Position numbers and translations under genes: made by a program
Part shown: positions 54,427 through 64,000 of the stretch, one piece after another
How the letters are laid out: every line of letters starts with the position of its first letter
How positions within the stretch are numbered: position 1 is the stretch's first letter
DNA from: Eopsaltria australis
Taxonomy: Eukaryota > Chordata > Aves > Passeriformes > Petroicidae
DNA: 64,000 nt
Reading direction: 5' to 3'
NCBI GenBank assembly: GCA_034509425.1
Contig: JAVTVJ010000070.1
Span: 2,108,001 to 2,172,000, forward strand
The notes under the pieces: model-generated
Told to the model about the DNA's origin: nothing
What the model saw: the letters and a program-made list of their open reading frames with translations, nothing else
The model's database searches: none

Positions 54427-56577
54427 TAAGTACTTAAATTCCAGGACATTCGGCAGAGTGGCAGCCTGATATTAAAGGATCATTAAGCTGAAAGATGGCA
54501 TGATTTAAAAATTCAGAATATGCAGAAATCCTTTTTGATGGACTGAATTCAAGCTACACTTAAGCACTAACATTACTTTTGTGTTGAATTATAATGATTT
54601 CTTAGGGCAGGATATTATATGTCACAATTGTTCAAACAGCACCCAGCTCTCACCTGATTTTTCCCTATTTTCATTCAAGCAGGTTCCACTCAGAGACAAT
54701 GACAATTCAGTGTAGAAAAAAACACTAATCAGATATGACAAACCTTGGTTGTGAAAAAAAAAAAGGATTTTTTTTAAGTTTTATCAGAAGTTCAGCAACT
54801 TGCTAATTTAGTGGATGCATTTAGCATTTTTCTTATCAGAGCATCTGTTCACCAATGAACCTCTGTACCTCATTTCCAGTTTCCACATTCAAAAAAGACG
54901 AAACAAGTGTAACAACATATGGCTTTTAAAACTAGTTTGAATAGAAGACAGCATTTTACCTAACCAGTGAGTGACAACTCCATCTTAGAGTGCAGTCTGA
55001 TATATTTGGGAATTAAATGGATAATCAAATCTCAGCTCATACACACAACTAGAGTATATTCACACTAGAGCTGACATACATCCATAGACCAGTGCAGGAG
55101 TAATCATCTCCAAGTATTTCTTGCATTGATGCCAGCTGAAATTCAGAACAGTCCTGACTGCCCAGATAAATCTTACCTCACTTCTGCAGCCTTTTGGAAT
55201 ATTTTTTATTTGCCAGCAATGCCCTACACACTAAAAGCACAGCACCAAACAGCTTATAAAGGGGCAGCGTTTACGTTTTTTCCTTTGTTTCTTTTCTGAA
55301 CATTTCTTTTGGGGAAAAGAACTAAGTACAAGAAAACAGTAGCCATCCCAACACACAATTTTACTCACCTTTGAACGCAATTTCATTTCTTCTGATTAGT
55401 GGAAGCAAGTCTGCTAATGGATTAGTGTATTTTTGCATGGAATCTTGCCTTTACTCCTTTATCAATGGTACAATCTGTTCTGTCGCGGTGTTTGGAACTG
55501 GGCCCTTCAGGAGCTTTGCGAGGAGCTTTTTAATAATCTCAAATTACAATAGTGCATATCTCCAATGCCATCTTAACTTCAGCTTCCCATCTGTCTGTGC
55601 TCAAGTAAAGATTTTTCACCTGCACTTTTGGCACAGAGCTGCGCATTTAGAAAATGCTATTTCCTTCGTAGTATTACATGAGGTACATAGGTACTCAGAA
55701 CAATTCTAATCCTATCTCTTTTTCAGTATACCATACCTTGTCATCAACATATGGAGCCCTCTAGCTATTATCCCATTCTCTTTATGATCTCAGAGCAGCA
55801 GATTGCATTTACTGTGCATCTTCATACTGACTGGAAAGAAAGCTAGACCTGTGAAAAAAAAAGAAGGCAATATTTTCAAGCTTGTAGCTGAGATGAAGAG
55901 ATTGATGATTAATCCATGTAAACTGTGTTCTGTCTTATTTCAGTGCCGCATGCTCACTGGAGTATAGGTGATTTAGCTGTCTTAGCTGAGAGACAGAAAT
56001 CAGAATGTGAGTTGACATTTTGTCCAATCAACCCACAAAAGTATTGCCGTGTCCCAGCCACAGTCAAACAAAGACACTTCATGTTTCCCTCTGACTTTAT
56101 GGTGTTTGACAGGGTTCTCTAGGATTGCTACAATCTGTCCTTAAGAGGCTTTTACAGCATTTAGTAATACCTTTGTTTATTTAGAGCTGGGGCACACCAG
56201 GTACACACGCATATGTATTCACATTGTAAATGTAGGCAGTCCATTAAGTAGTGGAGTGACAAATTTGAGTGTCAAGTTAATCAAGTCAAGGTTTGATCTG
56301 CTTGTAGCACTATTTACAGCAATGTTATGTATTAGAAATCAAAGCATGCTAACATGATAACAGCAGGCTATACTTGATATTTTAAAGTTTTATTTGTTGG
56401 GAGGAAAGCTTTGGTTCCCTATGGAGCTTATTCACCAAATATCATCAATGCCTTCATTGGAAAGAATAGAAAACACAACAGGGCTTTATGTTATTCTCTG
56501 GGCAGTATCACCTCCCATTTACAATGCTCAACACCTCTAGAGTATGTGTAACAGGCAACAATTACTTGATATAGAAA

Positions 56578-56681
56578 GGGAAGAGGAGAGGAGAGGAGAG
56601 GAGAGGAGAGGAGAGGAGAGGAGAGGAGAGGAGAGGAGAGGAGAGGAGAGGAGAGGAGAGGAGAGGAGAGGAGAGGAGAGG
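56578..56681 (+). repeat. (AGGAG)n pentamer microsatellite, about 20 units
   Basis: About 100 bases of almost perfect GAGAG/AGGAG pentamers with no pyrimidine on the + strand. It sits in the last NKAIN2 intron, 2.7 kb before the final exon. Such pure purine tracts are length-variable and can form triplex (H-DNA) structures. The open frame through it (a Glu-Arg-rich run) is a by-product of the repeat. Confidence 0.97.
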
Positions 56682-58636
56682 TATTCGTATAACTGTATTT
56701 GTATAACTATTTCCATAACTTTATCAGTTGCTACAAAATGTCTTTGAACCCATTGGCAACAGAAGATATCTTAAGCGTCATCCCATCTAATTCATACAAA
56801 AATCAAGAAAATACAGAGGTCACTTTTTGCCACCACTGCATCCTCTCCTATTCAGACTCACTGGGCACATCTCATGGAACTCTGGATTTAGGAGAGAAAT
56901 TGAACAGGACACTTGTGCCTTTAAATCATCTGATTGCTAACTGTATGCAGAGGCACAACAGCAGTGCATTCTCTGCGCTGTGGTGTACTGGGCATGCTGC
57001 AAAAGGGAAGGAGAACCTGTGGCATTCTCTCTGAAGAGCTCACCAGAACAATAACAGCTTCTAATGGCTGTTCAGATTCTTTCAAAATACAAACTCCAAC
57101 ATTATTTCAGTAATACAGAACAGAGAAACCCCTATATATTTACCAGATCGATTCATATACAGAACTAGTACAAATCTTAAAGACATACAGAATTTTGTGT
57201 TAGGGCTCAGTCATTATCCACGTACTGCTTGCTGATGTGAATTTGTTTAGTGGGTTGCAATGACAAAAGTCCATCAACAGAAACTTTTATTTCTTTAGAA
57301 GTCAGACAGTTTTGCATCCAAGTGATTTAAATCAATTTTAACTTTAACTTTATACATGCACTGTTTAACTTTTATTCCAAAGGAATGCTGGTTTTAGTAA
57401 TTGCTAACTGTTAAGACATACTGTTTTGTAACCAGTTTCCTCCTGTGTGATATAAGTTAGGACTTCATTTTGTTAATGTGCAGGTTATATTGAACCTACA
57501 CCAACTTACACATGCAAATAATTATATTGATATATTCAGGCTTCTCATATTTATATTTCTATTGTGTCAGGACAATTTTACTAAAGATCTACTACTTTGT
57601 ATTTGTGATATCAATCAAGCTCTACTTTTAAGAACATTCTAATTCAGTTTAAACACATGTAGCTGCTTTGTGTGGTGTTTCATCAGTTATGAAAAACTAC
57701 TCTAAATGAATAGGATACCGAAGAAAAGAAAAATCTTGGTTTCTGTAAAAGAAATATTATCTTTAGGTAGTTAATTGAAGTGACTATCTCTGGCTACTAT
57801 TACCTTTAATACTCTAGAATTATTAGATTCAGGCTCACTTTGGAGTTTTTTTCTCTACCTTTTAAGCTTTGAATTCCAATCACAGTTTTCCTTAACACCT
57901 CTTCCAATTTAATATTTAACTTAAATCAGTTTACTTTTTAAAGTGAAAAATATATGCAATTTAAAATTATGTTTTGAATAAAACACTGATGTTTTGGGGA
58001 AGAATTCTTATGACATTTATCTACCTGTTATAAATGGGATTTTTTTATTATTTAAGTGCCAACAGTGTGCTCTATGCTGTACAAGCCAAGAAGCCTAGAC
58101 AGTCCCTTCAAAACGAATACGCTTTTTGAACAGAACGGGACAGAACCGATGCTCATGTACCTCCTTGCAGTGTGGCCACAGCTGATGTACTCAAAAGCTG
58201 CTTCCTGGCATTCTGTGCCGGAGATGCCAGTGCTCATTTCCAGACCATGGGAGAAGGACACTATAAGATGGCGGAAATCAATTGTCAAGACAAAATTCTC
58301 CTCTTGGGAGGTGACCGAGGAAGGTGACTAAACACTCCCTGACACTGATTCTGCTGCACATGAAAAAACACAGTTGTAGTTGTGGAACAAGACTGCACTG
58401 CATGATCACTGTTCTAAAAACAGTAGGAAGGAGGGAGGGGAGAGAGATCTTTCTTGATGTTCTTCACACTGAACTTGTTTGCTCGAGAAAAGAAGAAGTG
58501 AAGCAAACAAAAAGCATGCATGTCTGATGCTGATGCCTAATGCACTGGAGAAATTGCTCAAAAGCAGTGCAGCCCTGAAGTGAAGCATGCTTTCCTCCTG
58601 TTGTGAAGCCTCAGAATATTTGCAGTGTCTGTACTC

Positions 58637-58664
58637 CCGTGCATACACACATACACACACATAG
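58637..58664 (+). repeat. Short CA-rich repeat
   Basis: CATACACACATACACACACATAGG, in the last intron. Confidence 0.7.
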
Positions 58665-59406
58665 GCATTTGTCTAGATAACTGCACATACTGAAGGTGCT
58701 ACCTACTTCACCATTCACTTAAAGTATAAATGAAACACTAAAAAAGACACTAAAACCAGCACCTTGAGTATTACCACCATGATGTTCAGCAAGTTCACTC
58801 AGTATAAATCTTCTGTGTAATTATCTCCTCATGTTTTTGGATTAAGACACATTTAAATAAACTACCACCCAAGCTTTCACTATCAACAAACAACATCTTG
58901 ACCATTTTAGACTGAAAGCTTTAGTTACAAAACATGGGTTTGGGACAACACTGGTAAGGTGGCCATGCTGTGGCACTTGCACAGGCTCTCTGCTTTGTGA
59001 GTGAGCCATGGGCAGCTTCCCCCTACACCTGCAATTCAGCCCTTCTGTCCTCATGCCACATCACTTCTTGGTTTTACAAAGACAGCAACATACCTGATGG
59101 ATTATATAAGTCAGGTCATATTCCAATTGACCCATGGATATACAGTTAAAATGATAATTAAATATAACTCCTGCCTAGGATTATTTAGGAAACCTGTGCT
59201 GACTTCTCTGATGATGTTCCAGAGAGAGCCAAGCAGTTACTTGAGCAAACACTTTGTCCTTCTGTCCTCTTCCTCCCGTGTGTATCTGAACTGTTACTGG
59301 TTTGTGGATTACACTTGCTTGCAAAAGGGCACCAGAGCAGCAGGGCAGGGATCAGATAAGTATATGGTGGATTATAAGTATTGTTCTTTCTCTGTCTTTC
59401 TTCTAG

Positions 59407-59416
59407 GTCAAAGTAA
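59407..59416 (+). CDS. NKAIN2: NKAIN2 terminal exon: 10 coding bases (Met end, Ser, Lys, stop)
   Basis: The last coding segment begins right after a strong acceptor (TTCTTTCTCTGTCTTTCTTCTAG, ending 59406). The first base, G, completes the split Met codon from exon B (AT+G). It is followed by TCA (Ser), AAG (Lys) and TAA (stop, 59414-59416). This gives the expected NKAIN2 C-terminus, Tyr-Met-Ser-Lys. Only 10 bases are coding; everything after them is 3' UTR. The call depends on three things agreeing: the phase-2 junction, the strong acceptor and the remembered human ending Met-Ser-Lys. An ORF search alone would miss it. A 172-codon open frame runs through this region in another phase (59001-59519), but it crosses the acceptor and I regard it as chance. 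Confidence 0.92.
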
Positions 59417-60190
59417 ACATTGGGACTATTCAAGGTGGACTGGAGGACCTGTGAAAAAATCTCTTTCAGGATGGCCTCCTGGTTCTTCAAAGAGAAAAGA
59501 AATCCAATTTTTGTGCTAAAAATAATATATAAAAGCTGATTGAACAGTGAGACAGAAAACAACAGAGACTTTCAGCCTCTCTTTCTAGCAGGTACTAAAG
59601 GAGATGCCCCAGACACCCTCCTTGGACCTCCTGCCTCCCAGCACCAGAGTGACAGAGCAGAGGCATTGGTGCCACCTTTTCTCCCTTTCTTTCCCTGGCC
59701 ACCGCCAGCACGGCCCATCTGGATTAAGACATGAACCCAGCCCACTCAGTGCTGTGGGAGCCTCCTCCACACTCCGGGCCACGTTAAGTCTCCTCAGACA
59801 ACACAACACTAAAATACCAGGATGACCTTGCAGCAGAAGTCAATAGACAGCGCATTGTTTGCCCTGAAGGCTGTACAGTTCATACTTGCCTTAACCCAAC
59901 TGCGTTGCACATTAGAGAAACTACGTGCAAGCTTTCTGAAGTTAACATGCTGCTGTTAATTCTGAACGATTTCTAAGTCAGTGGTTTTCTTCTGTTTGGT
60001 TTTGCTTTGTTTTCATGTCAGGGAATAAGGCTCTGTTGCTCCATGGCTCCAGAGCAACCAAGTAGAAAACTGCCAGCTGTCTGATAAGTGCTTTACTTTT
60101 GGGGCTCCACAGTGGTCAAGAAACAGTTTATAATGATTAAAAAGAAAAACAAATAAAGAAATAAATGAGACCTTTTGGGGGTCAGGGTGG
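59417..60190 (+). other. NKAIN2: NKAIN2 3' UTR, proximal form (end inferred)
   Basis: Non-coding sequence directly after the stop codon. The end is set from tandem AATAAA hexamers at 60152-60165 followed by a T/G-rich stretch, so cleavage would fall near 60180-60190. That makes a proximal 3' UTR of roughly 0.77 kb. The part at 59600-59780 is richer in C and G than its surroundings and contains short overlapping open frames on both strands, none of which I recognise. Longer forms that use later AATAAA sites are possible. Confidence 0.6.
60152..60165 (+). promoter_or_regulatory. Tandem polyadenylation signals (two AATAAA)
   Basis: Two canonical AATAAA hexamers lie 2 bases apart, at 60152-60157 and 60160-60165. 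About 10 bases later a T/G-rich stretch begins (CCTTTTGGGGGTCAGGGTGG), as expected for a downstream cleavage-factor element. They are the first strong poly(A) signals after the NKAIN2 stop codon. Later candidates at 62447-62452 and 62988-62993 could serve longer transcripts. Confidence 0.6.
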
Positions 60191-61140
60191 GGAAAGGGGT
60201 AACAGAAACTAATGGTTGAACCTACTGGAAATAAGCAGCAGAAACAGTGCTTCTTAATCCCGCTGGTTTTATTTATCGCACTGTAGGTGCTTTTATAGCT
60301 ATCTCTAAACATCTTTTACTAACTACAGAGACATCTGCAGATTTCTATGAACAAAGGCCAACTGAATATGTACTAGCTACGTTTACTCTTTTATATCTTA
60401 TTTCAACTAAAAATTCTCTGTAAGTGAGCTTTTTTTTCTAATTGCACCATAAGGGATCCACATATTTTATTTTTTGATTTTGGTTGGAGAGGGCAGGGAG
60501 GGACTAGTTGAGTTGAAGAAATACTGAAGACCTTTTTGTGGTATATTTGGGGGATCTGTTGTGTGTTAGAACGTGTATTTTATCTTCCTGTATTATTGTG
60601 GCTGAAAAAAATCCTGTGCTGTTATGTAGTTGGCAACAAGATGCCTTTGGGAATTTTGCTAGTAGGTCAATGTGTATATGAAATACTCTGAACTCCTAGG
60701 AACATATGTTTTATTCTACATCTGATCTGTATTTTCAAGAACGTAGATGGCTTTCACTAGGAAAACCCAATATTTTGCTCAGGTTTTTCAGAAACTTGGA
60801 TTGTCATTGTTTCTTTGCTCAGACCTTGCATAGACAAACGCACGCACCTACCACACCTGAGGTGACCACGTAGCTTTTGAGGGCAAGAGGGGAGGTCAGG
60901 GCATGGAAAGGCTCGAGGTACCCCTGAGCAGCTCCCTTTTCCCTGCTGGCCATACCCTGGCTCCAAAGGCTCACACCACTCACCCATCCCTGTACAAGCC
61001 AGTGCCCTTTGCTGTGTCTGCATGGATGTACAGTGTCACAAGCAGCAACTCTGGACAATGACAGAGGAACAGGCATTCACCAGTGAAGACAAGATTCGGG
61101 ACATGTTCAGGAACTATACTTACATTGATTCAGTGAGATT

Positions 61141-61206
61141 TATATAGATATAGATAGATATATATATGTAAGTGTGTGGATGTGTGTGTATGTCTATGTA
61201 TATAAA
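61141..61206 (+). repeat. TATAGA/TA/TG mixed microsatellite
   Basis: Successive short runs of TAGATA, TA and TG repeats downstream of the NKAIN2 stop codon. Confidence 0.85.
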
Positions 61207-61844
61207 ATACACAGGACTAACTATTGTTGGGGGCTGCATCACCCAGGAAGATTCTGATGCAGTGGACCAAGGGCTCCTGTCTCAGATACTGCTGGGAATT
61301 TCATGCATGGAACAGGAACGTCCCCTAGGCCTGATTCTGTAAAGCATTCATTGCTGATTTGGATCTCAAATTTAAATTTTCATACTTGGGTACCTGAAAA
61401 TCTGAGTTTCTACTGGATAGAGCTGCTTTTCAACCTCTGGAAACCCCATGCAACTTCCAAGTGCCAGGCTGAAATTTCCCATAACTTGAAAAATTACAAA
61501 AGTTTCTACTTTTATGTAGTATTAAATATAGCAGATGTATAGTATTAAACACAATGAAGAGGTTTAAATGGGATGAGAATGTCATAACAGGCTATTTTAT
61601 CTTTCCCTGTATACCAGTTAATCAAAATGATATTTCTATAAAAATCATTTTTTAACATGAAAAGAAACCAGTTTAGGCACCTAAGCAGCAATCCAATTTT
61701 CAGAAGATAATTTTTCATACCTTTCAGTGATTTCCCATGGAACAGCAGCTACTGGTAGTTAGCAATTTTAGAAGTCAGACAATTTAATGAAATGTCTACA
61801 CGTAGCTTATAGGCCTGATTTTAATTTAGAAAATTTTGGCCTTA

Positions 61845-61975
61845 ATTTCTCTGTGTCTTAGTCTTCCCATCTATAATACGGGAATAATATGTGCCTCACA
61901 GACTTTTTGTGAGGTCTGAATTGTTAATGTTTGTAAAATGCTTAGGAAATAGGAAGCACATCTAACTACTACAGA
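61845..61975 (+). mobile_element. MIR-like SINE remnant downstream of the NKAIN2 stop
   Basis: TTAATTTCTCTGTGTCTTAGTCTTCCCATCTATAATACGGGAATAAT, then CCTCACAGACTTTTTGTGAGG and TTAATGTTTGTAAAATGCTTAGGA, follow the MIR consensus in order. It lies either in a long form of the NKAIN2 3' UTR or just beyond the gene. Confidence 0.6.
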
Positions 61976-62018
61976 TTGCAATATAAATGTGTATTCATAT
62001 ATTACATATAGAGTAGAT

Positions 62019-62076
62019 ACACACACTCACATACACACAGTATACATATATATATATATACACACATACATACCTA
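62019..62076 (+). repeat. CA/TA compound microsatellite
   Basis: ACACACTCACATACACACAG, then (TA)n, then CACACATACATACC. Intergenic or distal 3' UTR. Confidence 0.85.
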
Positions 62077-62446
62077 TATGAAGTTGGTATTCATAACCTT
62101 GCTTAAGTTGCAGTTAGAGCACCACCATTTAAAAAATTAGGACTGTTGACTACTCAACTAAACAATTAGTGGGCAGATCTCTTCTGGAAGCAGTTTAGAG
62201 CACAGTAATGTGAGAATATCTGGATGGCATTTTTGATTTGTACAGCTGTATCCTCCTCAAAATCCAGTAAAGAATGTTATTTTTCTAGGCTGGGCTTTTG
62301 TTATAAACTAAAATATTCAGAAGGCAAGAGATACAATCCAAATGTGTCTTTTTTTTTTCTTTTGTTTTTGGCATTTGTTAATTCTGAATGTATTTTTAAC
62401 AAAAGTGATTTTTTTGACTTACTAGTGTAATTTGCATTTAAAAAAA

Positions 62447-62452
62447 AATAAA
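62447..62452 (+). promoter_or_regulatory. Possible distal polyadenylation signal
   Basis: AATAAA inside an A-rich run about 3.0 kb after the NKAIN2 stop. The downstream sequence (GGTTTCC, then GGCCCCCTGCTGCT) is only weakly T/G-rich. If used, the longer 3' UTR would include the MIR remnant and the TA/CA microsatellites. The A-rich context makes a chance match possible. Confidence 0.25.
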
Positions 62453-62987
62453 TGGAAAAAATATAGGTTTCCAAGCTATTCATGGCCCCCTGCTGCTATT
62501 CAGAACTTACAGGAAACTCAGAATTGCTATTCCCAGCTGAGCAACAATGCAGGATAAAGAATCCTATTACATTTACATGATGACAATCCCGAACTGTGCA
62601 GTGCATGGATGTGACAGCACTGAATAGAAATTGCCGGGTCATGACACCATTTTAACACTGTCATATGTACCAGGTATTTTCATTATCACTGACACTAAAA
62701 GGTTTCTTTTACAAGGCTGACTGCAACAGACTCTTTACTTAGAAAACAGGGCTGGTTTTGCCCACTCATCAGGAATTTTAAGCCCATGATAGGTATAGAA
62801 TTGCCAACAGTGTTAAGTATTGCAAAAATAATACTTGTTAAGAAGGAGCTGTGTAACATGGATATTTTCTCTGCATTCGTATTCTTTTATATGCTGTTTA
62901 TTGTCCCTACACTGAAATGATGGAATCCTGTCTTAGGCAAAATGTTTATAGAGCTCACATATATTGACAGCTTGCCTGAGGTCGTTT

Positions 62988-62993
62988 AATAAA
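62988..62993 (+). promoter_or_regulatory. Possible distal polyadenylation signal
   Basis: AATAAA at 62988-62993 is followed immediately by GGTGGAG, about 3.6 kb after the NKAIN2 stop codon. It is a plausible distal site if the 3' UTR is long, but hexamers like this also occur by chance in AT-rich DNA. Confidence 0.25.
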
Positions 62994-62999
62994 GGTGGA

Positions 63000-64000
63000 G
63001 CAGAATGATACACATTTTGAGATACTCAGTCATGCTCTCTTAGGATGATTCCTTAGAAAGAGAGTTCTTTCATTAGGATTTTTTAGGTCTCCATTAGAGT
63101 GCAAGCGATACTTTTCAGTCAGGTAAGGAGAAACAGTTTGTGCTCCACTTGCTTAATTTAAGTACTGTTTACAATACTCCACTGCTGCAGAGCATTTTGA
63201 CAAAGCCTGGCACAGTTATGTATTGATTGCTGGATGTCTCCAGATAGGAATGGCTATTAACTCAGTGTCTGAAGCCTTTCATCACTTGCATGCTCACCTT
63301 CCATTTGAGCACATTGATAGTAGCCAAAGCAAAACTTCATACACCATGAATCATTCCAGCTTGTAATATTTTCATTTCCAGTCCTCTGTTTTATTTTTGA
63401 ATGCAAATACCAAGAGGAGGAGGACTTTTCTCACAAAGATGGAAAGCCCCATGAAAAGTCTATGTGTATGTATTGCTTGCTGACTATCTACTAATGAGTA
63501 GCTGAGATGAAATTGATGAACTTCTTGAGTTTGTTTTCTAGCTATTCTAAATCTGACTTCTTCCCAGTACATGTGGATTGACAGCAGGTACTAAAGGTAA
63601 GCCAGGTTTATTGAAGAACCAATGCACAGCAGTACTGCACACAGCACTGTGTCCACTGTTCCTTGGAGAAAGATGAAGACAGTTGTTGTGCTGATTGGTC
63701 TGCTTCAAGCTATGTGCAGTATTAAATGCAATTACCATGCATAAAAGAAACTGCCCTTTAGACTGCAATTACTCATTCACATACAGAAGTGGCACAGCAC
63801 AGAATCAATCAGTAAAAGAGATTTCTTTCCTGTAGTCACCAATATGCTTCATCTCCTGACATGGATTAGAGAAATCAGCTGTGTTTGATGTCATGTCCTG
63901 ACAAGACCCTCTGTTCAGACCTTCAACAAGAGAAGCAATTGCAGCTAGTTAGAGGTGAGACCTTGGCATGGCTGAGTGGTTTAGGAAGATATTGTACCAA
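63000..64000. other. No recognised feature (downstream of NKAIN2)
   Basis: The last kilobase has no exon-like or repeat-like sequence that I recognise. The open frames here are 66-73 codons and reverse-strand, with no motif. Confidence 0.6.

Noticed and set aside
56544..56747. Glu-Arg-repeat open frame
   Set aside because: Produced by translation of the AGGAG microsatellite.
59001..59519. 172-codon + frame across the last exon acceptor
   Set aside because: It is in a different phase from NKAIN2 and crosses the acceptor at 59406, so it cannot be read in the mature message.
59590..63599. Shared 15-base phrase AGCAGGTACTAAAGG near 59589 and 63583
   Set aside because: The similarity does not extend beyond the phrase, so it is best treated as coincidence.

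Overview
The window is AT-rich vertebrate DNA, most likely from a bird. It carries the 3' end of one large, intron-rich gene on the + strand. Three short exons splice together in frame and encode the last 50 residues of NKAIN2 (sodium/potassium-transporting ATPase-interacting protein 2, also called TCBA1). The bird assignment rests on CR1 LINE pieces, including a 3' end with the typical avian ATTCTGTGATTCT-type tail at about 7.08-7.40 kb, and on a solo LTR at 49.6-50.6 kb of a kind I recognise from bird genomes. Both are recalled from memory, not searched.

Layout: bases 1-36468 are the downstream part of a long intron. Exon A (36469-36529) encodes the end of the fourth membrane segment and the start of the cytoplasmic tail. 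A 17.8-kb intron follows, then exon B (54344-54425) with most of the tail. A 5-kb intron leads to the last exon, which begins at 59407 and holds only 10 coding bases (end of Met, then Ser-Lys-stop) before the 3' UTR. Tandem AATAAA signals at 60152-60165 are the first good polyadenylation candidate. The rest, to 64000, is longer 3' UTR or downstream DNA. The codons upstream of exon A, about 158 in the human protein, lie outside the window.

The introns hold layers of transposon debris: CR1 fragments of at least two ages, two MIR-like SINE remnants, other old amniote repeats, a solo LTR with a perfect 5-bp target duplication, a probable second solo LTR in reverse orientation, a third LTR-like segment, and a TATA-bearing repeat at about 45.4 kb. 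There is also a 225-bp direct duplication (18.3 and 21.4 kb) and several simple repeats, notably about 100 bp of AGGAG pentamers in the last intron.

I see no second protein-coding gene, no tRNA or rRNA gene, no CRISPR array and no bacterial-type system. The many short open frames behave like chance frames in intronic DNA. The most interesting points are the tiny terminal coding exon, whose upstream donor site also spells the stop codon, the local duplication, and the LTR insertions.
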